Below are positions 23,394 through 30,604 of a stretch of 30,659 nucleotides of DNA, piece after piece. Below the pieces are notes generated by a model, which ran no database searches, was not told where the DNA came from, and saw nothing but the letters and a program-made list of their open reading frames with translations. Both the position numbers and the translations under genes were made by a program. This DNA is from Symbiodinium natans (Eukaryota > Sar > Dinophyceae > Suessiales > Symbiodiniaceae). Location: positions 480,001 to 510,659 of the forward strand of contig CAJNDS010000036.1 of assembly GCA_905221605.1 (NCBI GenBank), written 5' to 3'. Numbering within the stretch: position 1 is the first letter of the stretch; each line of letters starts with the position of its first letter.

Positions 23394-23520
23394 CACGACC
23401 TTTTCACGAGCTAATTTGGGTCAACATAAGGTCGTGGTTTTCGATTTTCAAAGCAAACTAACATTTGGAGACCGCCCTTGCTTACCCGCCTTGAGAGGGA
23501 AAGTTTGCCTTCAAGAACAC
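23394..23520 (+). repeat. Module C, second copy
   Basis: CGACCTTTTCACGAGCTAAT, a GTCGTGGTTTTCGATTTTC block, GGAGACCGCCCTTGC and CTTGAGAGGGAAAGTTTGCC match 8763-8902 in order and orientation. Confidence 0.8.
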
Positions 23521-24440
23521 CTTGCTGGGCCTTCCTTTCCTGGGAGCCTTTGAGCGTCCCCCTCTTTAAGGGGGGTTTTTTGAAGCCTGTTGGTGGCTCC
23601 TTGGGACCTCTTGGAGGCTTTCTGGTGCTTTTCCTGGCCCTTTTGGGGTAAAATGGAGGGGTGCCCCTTGTCATTGCGGGCCAAGGCAGACCTCCTTTAA
23701 AGAGCTTTTTGAAGCCTTTTCAAGCCTTTTGCATCCTCGAAGCCTTTTGGTGGCTCTTGGGGCTTTGCGGGGCTTTCCTGACCCTTTTCGGGTAGGCTGG
23801 AGGGGTGTCCAAAACCATCGATTTCAGAACTAAAAAGTCGCACTTTTCCTTACGGGTCAGGGCAGATCCTGGAGTCTCCCTCCTTTAGAGAGCTTTTTGA
23901 AGCCTTTCAAGCCTTTTCCGTTCTCTTGAGGGCTTTCTGGGCCTTCCTGCCTTTTGAAGCCTTTTGGTGGTCCTTGGGGCTTTCAAATGGAGGGGGGCCC
24001 AAAACCATCGCGTTCAGTACTAAACAATCCAGCTTTTTCCAGCCTTTTGAAGCGTTTTTGGTGGCTCTTGGGGCCTCTTAGGGGTTTCTGAGTCTTTCCT
24101 GGCCTTTTGTGTCCTGGCGGCTTTTTCAAGCCTTTTGAAGCGTTGGGGGCTTTCCTGGTTTTTGGCCCTTTTGAGCCTTTTGAAGCCTTTTGGTGGCTCT
24201 TGGGGCCTCTTGCGGGCTTTGAGGCTTTCCTGGCCTTTTTGGGGATAATGGCAAAAAAATCACACTTTTCATTGCGGGCCAGGGCAGATCCTGGGGTCCC
24301 CTCTTTGAGAAGGCTTTTTGAAGCGTTTTGAAGCCTTTGCAAACTTTTGGTGGCTTTTGAAGCCTTTTTGAAGCCTTTTTGCGGCGGCTCCTGCAGCCTC
24401 TTGGGGGCTTTCTGGGGCTTTCACGGCCTTCTCTGGGGCC
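23521..24440. repeat. Approximately 190-bp degenerate tandem repeat with inverted module B
   Basis: Each unit has AGAGCTTTTTGAAGCC, GGTGGCTCTTGGGGC, CTTTCCTGGCC and, at the end, ACCATCGATTTCAGAACTAA, AGTCGCACTTTTCC and GGCAGATCCTGGAGTC. That end (best at 23812-23885) is module B of 6-9 kb read on the opposite strand. Weaker copies end near 23680, 24050 and 24300. Lys/Pro/Gly-rich frames on minus (GPKSHQKASKGSKGP) reflect the repeat and are not called. Confidence 0.85.
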
Positions 24441-24515
24441 TTTAGGATATAGGATTTAGGATTTATGGTTAGGATGTAGGGTTAAGGATTTAGGATTTAG
24501 GGTTAGGATTTAGGG
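24441..24515 (+). repeat. Degenerate telomeric sequence, TTTAGGAT units
   Basis: TTTAGGAT, TTAGGAT and TTTAGGG, ending in TTTACCTTTTCTTTC. It is the last telomere-like DNA before the 24.5-25.6 kb block. Confidence 0.8.
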
Positions 24516-24539
24516 TTTACCTTTTCTTTCTTTCCAAAG

Positions 24540-24728
24540 GGCACTGCATGCGCGCTTCGCCTCAACCTAACGCTTTCAGCTCTCGCTCCCATCAAGCTCT
24601 TTGTGACTCAAGTGCTGGGGCTCCACCCCCTCAGTTGCTCAAGTGTTGGGGCTCCGCCCCCTCAGTTCCTCGTACTTTGTTACCACACCCCTCGCTTGAT
24701 GCAGTTCTGTAACCTCTATTCACTCTGA
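24540..24728 (+). CDS. Candidate exon or ORF, 62 codons
   Basis: Preceded by CCTTTTCTTTCTTTCCAAAG, the best pyrimidine-rich acceptor I can see in the window. The frame from 24540 is open to TGA at 24726: GTACALRLNLTLSALAPIKL, FVTQVLGLHPLSCSSVG, then PQFLVLCYHTPRLMQFCNLY. It contains the 31-bp tandem pair at 24607-24668. Hydrophobic and Cys-containing; no ATG near its start, so it would be an internal or last exon. Unidentified. Confidence 0.35.
   Translation, partial: GTACALRLNLTLSALAPIKLFVTQVLGLHPLSCSSVGAPPPQFLVLCYHTPRLMQFCNLYSL
24607..24668 (+). repeat. 31-bp tandem pair
   Basis: Two adjacent copies (24607-24637 and 24638-24668) of CTCAAGTG, TTGGGGCTCCGCCCCCTCAG and TT, with three differences. 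Confidence 0.9.
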
Positions 24729-24779
24729 GCAGAGGACAGCTTCGGACCTTTGCAGACTGGCTTCAGTCTTTGGTCCTAG

Positions 24780-25385
24780 CAGCTGAGATTATGCAAGGAA
24801 GCCTTCTACTCCGCGACTTCACGACATCCCCACACGCTATGTCCCCGGCCTATTGATGCCGGAGCTGCTGGGAGCCGCCGGTCCTCACTTACAGCGCACG
24901 AAACAGGGTGCTACACTTCACCTCCTCCGAGGGACTTGCGGCCGCCAGCACGGGTCGTCCTGCCGTCGGGCTCAACATCGAGCTGCTGTCGTCCCGCTGA
25001 CGTTCACTGCCCCCGCTTTCAGCCGCAGGCCCCGTCCTCGTCTGCTAGGGACTGCACCTTCGCGCGGGCGAGCTGTGAGGCCTCCTGTTCAAATCCAAGC
25101 GAAGCAGACCTCGACCACGAGCTTATAGCAGCTACTTCTTTCAATTCTGCCGGCCTTGAACAGCTCTTCGAAGTCGAAGGAGGACTCCTCGACGTCTGCA
25201 CGCTGACACATGCTCCGTCTCGGTCGGACTGCACCTGCGGTCTTCACTTTCGCTCTCGTTGCCGGCGGGGTCCTCCTGATCGCAATCTTCGCCCGCCCAC
25301 CTACCTCTGTCACGGTAGGGCCACGGCTGCATCGACGCAAGTGGACCTCTCACGATCTCTCACGTGCTTTGCTCACACCGTCTAA
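24780..25385 (+). CDS. Longest non-repetitive open frame, 201 codons, unidentified
   Basis: Open from 24780, right after GGTCCTAG (stop or splice acceptor), to a stop ending at 25385, with no internal ATG; a conventional ORF call would begin at TTG 24936. It reads QLRLCKEAFYSATSRHPHTL at the start, an acidic middle (SEADLDHELIAATSFNSAGL, EQLFEVEGGLLDV) and a Cys/Arg-rich end (SDCTCGLHFRSRCRRGPPDR). This length without a stop, in DNA without tandem repeats, is the strongest coding signal here. Overlapping + frames exist, one encoding a membrane anchor (APAVFTFALVAGGVLLIAIF at 25231). It may be an internal exon or a mobile-element ORF. No family recognised. Confidence 0.45.
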   Translation, partial: QLRLCKEAFYSATSRHPHTLCPRPIDAGAAGSRRSSLTAHETGCYTSPPPRDLRPPARVVLPSGSTSSCCRPADVHCPRFQPQAPSSSARDCTFARASCEASCSNPSEADLDHELIAATSFNSAGLEQLFEVEGGLLDVCTLTHAPSRSDCTCGLHFRSRCRRGPPDRNLRPPTYLCHGRATAASTQVDLSRSLTCFAHTV

Positions 25386-25450
25386 CCGTCCACCAAGTAG
25401 TGCAGCGCCCTGCCTCAGGGGCCGCTGTTAATGATTTAGACTGCGATTTT

Positions 25451-25537
25451 GGCTGCTTTACTTTCGTTTTGATTATACTAAATTGTCAACTATGGCTGGT
25501 TTACTTTCGCGTTGATTATACAAAAAATGTCAACTAC
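25451..25537 (+). repeat. 43/44-bp tandem pair, AT-rich
   Basis: GGCTGCTTTACTTTCGTTTT (25451) and GGCTGGTTTACTTTCGCGTT (25494) each continue GATTATAC...TGTCAACTA. It lies about 65 bp after the stop of the 201-codon frame. Confidence 0.9.
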
Positions 25538-25638
25538 AGCAGAGAATACAATCCAACGAGAGGACTATCCCCAAAACTAAACCCTAAACTCTAACAGAGT
25601 AAGGTCTGGGTGGTCTTGGGGTGGGATTTAGCTTTCGC

Positions 25639-25679
25639 GCGACGCGCCGACCACGACCCCTTGGGTCGCGGCGCGTCGC
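25639..25679. other. Strong 11-bp plus 6-bp hairpin
   Basis: GCGACGCGCCG (25639-25649) and CGGCGCGTCGC (25669-25679) pair perfectly. Inside, CGACCC / GGGTCG form a second stem. It could be a terminator-like or cruciform structure at the edge of the coding block, next to the following C-rich tract. Confidence 0.85.
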
Positions 25680-25776
25680 TTCAGGGAGCAAACCCTAAAC
25701 CCTAAACTCCAAACCCTAAACCCTAAACCCGAAACCCCAAACCCTAAACCCGAAACCCTAAACCCAGCCTTCAGGG
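25679..25776 (-). repeat. C-rich telomeric tract with CTTCAGGG on both sides
   Basis: CCCTAAA and CCCGAAA units at 25690-25765. CTTCAGGG stands at 25679-25686 and 25769-25776, a possible 8-bp duplication. Confidence 0.7.
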
Positions 25777-26100
25777 CATGGAGCGCGCAGGCTTCGGAGA
25801 TGCCTCGCTCCTGGGATGGGAGGTCGGGGAGGTTCTCTGCAGGGTTTCAGGGCTTCAGGGCTATTTAGGGTTTGGGGTTTGGGGTTTAGGGTTTATGGTT
25901 TAGGGTCTAGGGTTTTGGGCTTCAGGGATATTGGGCTTTAGGGCTTAGAGTCTAAGCCTCTAAGCTTTACGGGTTTAGGGGCTTAGGGGCTTGGGGGCTT
26001 TTGAACGCTAAACCCAGAAACCGCCAAGGCAGGGTTTAGGGTTTAGGGTTAAACCCTTAGCTCCCAGAATGCTCCAGAGAGCCCGATTTGGAACATACCT
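25777..26100. other. Spacer with G-rich runs; G-to-C telomeric junction at 26050
   Basis: Degenerate TTTGGGG, TTTAGGG and CTTAGGG at 25860-26000. At 26031-26057 TTTAGGGTTTAGGGTTAAACCC turns from G-rich to C-rich within three bases. No gene supported. Confidence 0.6.
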
Positions 26101-26180
26101 TAAGGTTTAGGGTTTAGGGTTTAGGGTTTAGGGTTTAGAGTTAAGGGTTTAGGGTTTAGGGTTTAGGGTTTAGCTTAAGG
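26099..26180 (+). repeat. G-rich telomeric tract bracketed by CTTAAGG
   Basis: About nine TTTAGGG units (26106-26173) between CTTAAGG at 26099-26105 and 26174-26180. The 7-bp repeat is nearly palindromic, so the duplication is only suggestive. Confidence 0.8.
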
Positions 26181-26277
26181 GTTAAGAGGGCTCAGAGATT
26201 AAATGATATGGACACAAGAGAAACCCTAAACCTCGAACCCTTACTTACAGTATACGGCTGAAGTAAGGGGGCATTTG

Positions 26278-26450
26278 TGTTGATATATACACACATGTAT
26301 GTATGTATATATATATACATATATATATATATACACAGGTATGATGTTTTTTTTTATGTATACACACATATTCATAAATAAATATCTTCGTTTAGGTATC
26401 TATATTTCTTTACGCTATTACACATATACATACATCTGCTTTCTTTATTC
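26278..26450. repeat. TA/TATG/CACA microsatellite island
   Basis: TGATATATACACACATGTAT, (TA)n runs and TACACACATATTC; strongly AT-rich against its surroundings. The Tyr/Ile-rich frame over it is spurious. Confidence 0.9.
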
Positions 26451-26465
26451 TTGGGGGAGGGTTCC

Positions 26466-26543
26466 CCTAAACCCTAAACCCTAAACCCTAAACCCTAAAC
26501 CCTAAACCCTAAACCCTAAACCCTAAACCCTAAACCCTAAACC
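26466..26543 (-). repeat. C-rich telomeric tract, 11 units
   Basis: Perfect CCCTAAA units. ATTCTTGG (26447-26454) and CCAAGAAT (26542-26549) form an 8-bp inverted pair around it. AGAATGCTCCA right of it also occurs near 26068. Confidence 0.95.
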
Positions 26544-26760
26544 AAGAATGCTCCAAGTCGCACTTTGCACCCACGCTTGGAGCGAGGAGCCCTTCGCAGC
26601 TTTCGAGGGCTCAGGGTCTCCGGCTTGGGGGTCTCTAACCCCTAAAGCCTCAACCCTAAACCCTAAACCCTAAACCCTAAACCCTAAACCCTAAACCTAG
26701 AGCCCTAAAACCCTAAACCTTAAACCTAGAACCCTAAAACCCGAAAACCCTCAAACCCTA
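26544..26760. other. Exon-like piece and C-rich tract
   Basis: 26544-26640 is open on + (NAPSRTLHPRLERGALRSFR) but short. CCCTAAA units fill 26652-26697 and degenerate ones run on to 26770. Confidence 0.45.
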
Positions 26761-26774
26761 AGACCCGCAAACCG

Positions 26775-26916
26775 GCACCCGAAGACTGCCTACATGGGCG
26801 TAGTAGGGGGGACTGCTACGGGGGAACCATCATCAAACATCCAATCGACGAGGCCAGAAACACTCCACCCGCGTCCCCCCCACACCCCAAACAGCAAACG
26901 CAAAAACAACCCTAAA
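26775..26916 (+). CDS. Open frame, 46 codons, exon-like
   Basis: Non-telomeric between two C-rich tracts. It reads EDCLHGRSRGDCYGGTIIKH then PIDEARNTPPASPPHPKQQT to a stop in the next tract. Mixed charged and Pro-rich. No start codon or identifiable domain. Confidence 0.3.
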
Positions 26917-27046
26917 CCCTAAACCCTATAGACCCTAAAACCTAAACCCTAGACCCTAAGCCCTAGACTCTAAACCCTAAACCCCAGGCTTGCCTGGGTT
27001 ACTCCCGGATCTACTTGAGGGGGCTTCTAGGGTGAGTAGTCAGTAG

Positions 27047-27142
27047 TCGGCGCTGGCCTCTCACTTCGCTCACGACACGGAAGCAGACTGGATTGGTATA
27101 GCTTCGCTTCGAAAAACCAAAAGCTGCAACCCTACAACCTAA
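27047..27142 (+). CDS. Exon-like segment, unidentified
   Basis: After TCAGTAG (acceptor-like) a + frame reads SALASHFAHDTEADWIGIAS then LRKTKSCNPTT to TAA at about 27140. A GGTGAGT string just left (27030) could be a donor for another exon. Unidentified. Confidence 0.25.
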   Translation, partial: SALASHFAHDTEADWIGIASLRKTKSCNPTT

Positions 27143-27540
27143 ACCCTAACAAAAACCCACCCTCAACTCGAAAACCCACACAAACCGTAAAACCCCCAAA
27201 CCTTAAAACCCTTACAAGAAACTTTATGAAGCCTCTCAGACTTATCCAAGTCCGCGTCAACCCCAAAGACCGAACCCCAAACGACACCCCAATGGCCCAA
27301 CCCCGCAACCCCAAGCCTAACCCCTAAACCCCAAACTCTAAACCGTAAACCCCAAACGGCCCGAAACCCTAAAACCCAAACTCTAAACCCTAAAGCCCAA
27401 ACCGGAAGTCCCAAACTCAAAAACCTACACCCAAAACTCCTAACTTTAAACCCTAAACGCCAATCCCTAAACCCCAGGCCCTGACCCACAAACCCTGAAC
27501 CACAAACCCCAAACCCCAAACTCTAAACCCTAAACCCCAA
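27143..27540 (-). repeat. Highly degenerate C-rich telomeric region
   Basis: About 400 bp of CCCTAAA-related, heavily mutated units (CCCCAAA, CTCTAAA, CCGTAAA). Minus frames of 60 and 118 codons (GFRVWGLGF...) decode these units and are rejected as genes. Confidence 0.8.
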
Positions 27541-27606
27541 ACTGAGAGTCTGAGCCTCGATCCCACTGAAAACGAGTGCCATCTCCTTGCTGGCGGGCTT
27601 TGGGTT
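27541..27606 (+). CDS. Exon-like segment ending at a telomeric donor
   Basis: TESLSLDPTENECHLLAGGL, Trp, then GTTTAGGG. Twenty-one codons without telomere decoding, between a C-rich and a G-rich tract. Weak on its own. Confidence 0.2.
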
Positions 27607-27715
27607 TAGGGTTTAGGGTTTAGGGTTTAGGGTTTAGGGTTTAGGGTTTAGGGTTTAGGGTTTAGGGTTTAGGGTTTAGGGTTTAGGGTTTAGGGTTTAG
27701 GGTTTAGGGTTAAAG
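27600..27715 (+). repeat. G-rich telomeric tract, 16 units
   Basis: Perfect TTTAGGG over more than 100 bp. Degenerate G-rich DNA (TTACGGT and TTGCGGT variants) follows to about 27870. Confidence 0.95.
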
Positions 27716-27869
27716 CATTTCGGTTTAGGGTTAGGGGTTTAGGGTTCAGGGCTTTAGGTTTAGGGCTTACGGCTAGGGGCTTGCGGTTTAGGGTTAGGGG
27801 CTTACGGTGTAAGGCTTAGGGATTACGTTTAGAGTTCGGGGCTGGAGGGTTTTGGGTTAGGGGACTACG

Positions 27870-28000
27870 GATTCGGGTTGGGACATTTTTCACGCTAGGT
27901 AGGCAGTGGAGGTGAGTCTTGTCGGTCCATCACTTGGCCTTGTTCTCCACCATGCTGGCTTGGTCTTTTCACCAGCGTTACGTGCCCCAGTGAGTTCTTA
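27870..28000. other. Unique segment, no gene chosen
   Basis: GC-balanced 130 bp, open in several frames on both strands (minus: LGHVTLVKRPSQHGGEQGQV), so no call is made. Confidence 0.4.
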
Positions 28001-28050
28001 GGGATTAGGGTTTAGGGTTTAGGGTTTAGCGTTTAGGGTTTAGGGTTGGA

Positions 28051-28277
28051 ACTGGTCTGGGAATGGGTTTGGCAATTTCCTGCATTCTGGTGATCCAACG
28101 GCGATTCCTCTTGGTTTAGGGTTTCAGGGTTCAGGGTTCAGGGTTTAGGGTTTAGGTTTTAGGGTTTAGGATTTGGGGTTTAGGGTTTAGGGTTTAGGGT
28201 TTAGGGTCCAATCCGACTTCCTCTTATATGCCTTTTATGCTGACCCCCAAATCCAAAGAGGGTCTGTAGAAGGTTTA
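28051..28277 (+). CDS. Two coding-like pieces around a telomeric tract
   Basis: 28051-28112 reads LGMGLAISCILVIQRRFLL, hydrophobic. 28206-28277 reads VQSDFLLYAFYADPQIQRGS. The tract between is bracketed by a diverged repeat (TCCAA...TTCCTCTT, 28094-28112 and 28207-28225, 13 of 19 bases), and both copies encode FLL in the same phase. Removing the tract plus one copy would join the hydrophobic part to YAFYADPQIQRG. A membrane segment is plausible. No family recognised. Confidence 0.3.
28113..28205 (+). repeat. G-rich telomeric tract
   Basis: TTTAGGG, TTCAGGG and TTTTAGGG units, bracketed by the diverged repeat described for 28051-28277. Confidence 0.9.
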
Positions 28278-28786
28278 GGGTTTAGGGTTTAGGGCCTAGC
28301 GTTAGGGGATTACGGTTAAGACTTAGTGTTCAGGGTTTAGGGTTTTGGGTTTAGGGTCTGGGGTTAGGGATTACGGTTTCGGGTTAGGGGGTTCAGGGTC
28401 AGGGTTTCGGGCTTTGAGTTAAGGCTCAGGGTTAGGGGATTACAGTGTCGGGCTGGGGGAGTGGGCTAGGGGTTTCGGATGCAGGGTTTAAGCTTAGGGG
28501 TTTTTGAGGGATAGGGGTTTAGGGTTTAGGGTCTTTTTAGCTTGGGGGTTTAGGGCTTAGGGATAGGGGTTCAGGGTTTATGAGGTCTAAGGGTTTTAGG
28601 GGCTTAGGGTTTATGATTTAGGGTTTAAGGTTTCGACTAAACCCCAAAACTTCTACGACCTGAACTCCAACCGCGGGGGGCGGGACCTTTCGGGACCAAT
28701 CAACCACCGAACGCAAACACATCAACCTCGAACTCGCAGGACGCCAAACCCTCAACACTAAACTCTAAAACCTCAACACTTTAAAT
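28278..28786. repeat. Degenerate G-rich region, then unique DNA
   Basis: 28270-28635 is mutated TTTAGGG (TTACGGT, TTAGGGG). 28640-28786 is C-rich unique DNA without a convincing frame. Confidence 0.7.
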
Positions 28787-28934
28787 CCTGCTTGAAGGTT
28801 CAGGGGAAACCCCTGCTTGAAGGTTCATGGGTAGTTATTATAAGTATGGTTCGAAGCACCCTAATAAGGTTCTCACCAGAGATAGACGTCTAGTTACCCC
28901 ACGTATAACCCCTCTTATGACTACACATGAACCT
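28787..28934. mobile_element. Inverted-repeat element, about 114 bp (GGTTCATGGGTAG family)
   Basis: Termini AGGTTCATGGGTAGTTA (28821-28837) and TGACTACACATGAACCT (28918-28934), pairing at 14 of 17. CCTGCTTGAAGGTTCA occurs at 28787-28802 and again at 28812-28827, a partial duplication of the left end. C-rich telomeric units begin just after the right end. Confidence 0.65.
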
Positions 28935-28936
28935 CT

Positions 28937-29010
28937 AAACCCTAAACCCTGAACCCTGAACCCTGAACCCTGAACCCTAAACCCTAAACCCTAAACCCTA
29001 AACCCTAAAC
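28937..29010 (-). repeat. C-rich telomeric tract
   Basis: CCCTAAA and CCCTGAA units, ending AAACAACAAAAG. Confidence 0.9.
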
Positions 29011-29165
29011 AACAAAAGAACAGGTCAAGGGCACCACTGGGCTACCGAGAACCCTAAACCCTAAACCCTAAACCCTAAACCCTAAACCCATGGGCTACCG
29101 AGAATGCCAAGCTGCAGAGTGATAGCTTGCTATATTGCCTCAGCTCCGGGAGCTCAGATCGGATT
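29011..29165 (+). CDS. Open frame interrupted by a small telomeric insertion
   Basis: Pieces 29011-29051 and 29091-29165 flank five CCCTAAA units. Read through after removing the tract and one 14-bp repeat, a + frame gives KRTGQGHHWATENAKLQSDS then LLYCLSSGSSDR without a stop; with the tract in place the frame ends at a telomeric TAA. The net insertion is 53 bp, so the frame also shifts. About 38 codons; no family recognised. It is the clearest case of a tract splitting a coding-like segment. Confidence 0.35.
29038..29104 (-). repeat. Telomeric insertion with perfect 14-bp target-like duplication
   Basis: TGGGCTACCGAGAA at 29038-29051 and 29091-29104, no mismatch. The 39 bp between are CCCTAAA units only, plus CCA at the right border. 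Confidence 0.95.
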
Positions 29166-29503
29166 TGGGGTTTGGGGTTTGGGGTTTAGGGTTTAGGGTT
29201 TAGGGTTTAGGGGTGAGGGGTGAGGGGGTTAAGGGTTGGGGGTTAGGGGTTCGGGGGTGGGGGAAAGGGATTTAGGGCTCAGGTTTAAGGTTGGGGTGTA
29301 TTTAGTGCTTTAGGGTTTGTGTTAGGGTTCAGGGTTCAGTGTTTAGGTTGTTGCCTCAGCCCAGGATGGTTTGGGATCTATTGAGTGTCTAGGATTTTTT
29401 TGGATCCCGTGGAGCCCGGGGTTTGGGATTTTGGGAGCTAGGGCCATTTGACTTGTTCAGCGTCTTGAGTTTCAGGGGTTTTGAGTTTAGGGATTGGGGT
29501 TGC
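29166..29503. repeat. Degenerate G-rich region and unique DNA
   Basis: TTTGGGG and TTTAGGG at 29166-29212, degraded to 29350. The unique DNA (29352-29500) has a + frame VASAQDGLGSIECLGFFWIP that is open but not identifiable. Confidence 0.6.
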
Positions 29504-29640
29504 CCTAAACCCTAAACCCTAAACCCTAAACCGTAAACCCTAAACCCTAAACCCTAAACCCTAAACCCTAAACCCTAAACCCTAAACCCTAAACCCTAAC
29601 CCTTAACCCTAAACCCTAGACCCTAAACCCTAAGCCCTGA
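29504..29640 (-). repeat. C-rich telomeric tract, about 19 units
   Basis: Regular CCCTAAA. The left border (GATTGGGGTTGCCCTAAACC) is a G-to-C junction. Confidence 0.95.
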
Positions 29641-29798
29641 AGCATATTACTGCGCAAGTTTAGGGTTTGGGGTTTGGGGCTTCGGGTTTAGGGTTTCGGC
29701 AGACCTACAAGGTTCGTTCAGGGGGTAGCTAGAAGTAGGGTTTAGGGTTGAAGGTTGAGGGTTTAGGATTTAGAGTTGGAGGTGGGGTGGCTACTTGA

Positions 29799-29903
29799 AG
29801 GTTCATGGGTAGTTCTGAGCAGGGTTTTAACCAAACAAAGTTGGAACCGACTATGATTATATTCAACTTATGTCTCAGACTACTTAGGTCTACCCATGAA
29901 CCT
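29799..29903. mobile_element. Inverted-repeat element, 105 bp (GGTTCATGGGTAG family)
   Basis: Perfect 14-bp terminal inverted repeats, AGGTTCATGGGTAG (29799-29812) and CTACCCATGAACCT (29890-29903); inner CTGAG / CTCAG pairing as well. The right end abuts AAACCCTAAA. GGCTACTTG left of it is also found left of the arm at 15313. No coding capacity and no clear target duplication. Confidence 0.8.
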
Positions 29904-29962
29904 AAACCCTAAACCCTAAACCCTAAACCCTAAACCCTAAACCCTAAACCCTAAACCCTAGC
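29904..29962 (-). repeat. C-rich telomeric tract
   Basis: Eight CCCTAAA units. On minus it follows the donor GTGAGC of the exon at 29967. Confidence 0.95.
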
Positions 29963-29966
29963 TCAC

Positions 29967-30082
29967 ATGGGCTTAAGGGCGCCAGACGGCACTAACTCAG
30001 GCCGCGCACACGCCATAACTGGGCACAGCATATCTGCGATGTGCTTGCACTCCATGGCATCCATGTAGAAGATGCCCCTCAG
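29967..30082 (-). CDS. Candidate exon with canonical donor
   Basis: On minus, CTAAACCAG precedes the segment and CCCAT|GTGAGC follows it. It reads LRGIFYMDAMECKHIADMLC then PVMACARPELVPSGALKP with no stop over 38 codons; ATG TGA would end the frame if unspliced. The + frames contain stops, so the strand is clearer than elsewhere. The downstream intron (minus) would begin GTGAGCTAGGG and run into G-rich telomeric units. Met/Cys/Ala-rich; not recognised. Confidence 0.4.
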
Positions 30083-30215
30083 CTGGTTTAGGGTTTAGGG
30101 CTTAGGGCTTCGGGTTTAGGGTTTAGGGTTTAGGGTTTAGGGTTGAGGGTTGAGGGTTGAGGGTTTAGGGTTCAGGGTTCAGGGTTCAGGGTTCAGGATT
30201 TAGGGTAAGGTAGAT
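30083..30215 (+). repeat. G-rich telomeric tract
   Basis: TTTAGGG with TTGAGGG and TTCAGGG sub-blocks of three or four identical variants in a row, a sign of local unit amplification. Confidence 0.9.
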
Positions 30216-30237
30216 TAACCCTAAAACCCCAAAACGG

Positions 30238-30305
30238 ACCTCACGCCCTTCAGACCGTGAGCGACTCAACGAAATCTGCTTGCTACGTGGTCAGCGTAAA
30301 CCCTA
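30238..30305 (+). CDS. Exon-like segment, unidentified
   Basis: One + frame reads RTSRPSDRERLNEICLLRGQ, RKP and stops in telomeric DNA. RL-NEICLL resembles RYRFEICLL in an alternative frame at 19800-19830, so the two may share ancestry. Short; low confidence. Confidence 0.2.
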
Positions 30306-30590
30306 AGCCCTAAGCTTATACCGTAAACACCATGCCATATAGGCGCTCTACCCTAGCCTATACCCGAAAAAAGTACGCCCTATACCCTGTACCCTAAACC
30401 CGAAAATCCGAAATCCCAACGGCTGAGCAGACGAACCCTAAACCCTAAACCCTAAACCCTAAACCCTAAACCCTAAACCCTGGAAAAGGGTGAAGAGCTT
30501 AGGCTTGCCATGTGGGGCTTTCAGGCTTTAAGGGCTTGAAGGTAAAACTTCCTGGTTCTTCGTAAGACTGAGGGAAGGAGGCCCTGTAGA
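30306..30590. other. Degenerate C-rich units, C-rich tract and unique DNA
   Basis: CCCTAAA tract at 30434-30479, degraded units on its left. 30482-30590 is unique with no convincing frame. Confidence 0.7.
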
Positions 30591-30604
30591 ACTTCTTAAA
30601 GGGT

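Noticed and set aside
23411-24342. Lys/Pro/Gly-rich minus frames and the complementary Phe/Glu-rich plus frame as nuclear or structural proteins
   Set aside because: They decode a degenerate 190-bp repeat family; open in complementary frames on both strands.
26299-26484. 61-codon Tyr/Ile-rich frame
   Set aside because: TA/TATG microsatellite followed by telomeric units.
27132-27519. 60- and 118-codon minus frames rich in Gly/Phe/Trp
   Set aside because: Mutated telomeric units read on the G-rich strand.
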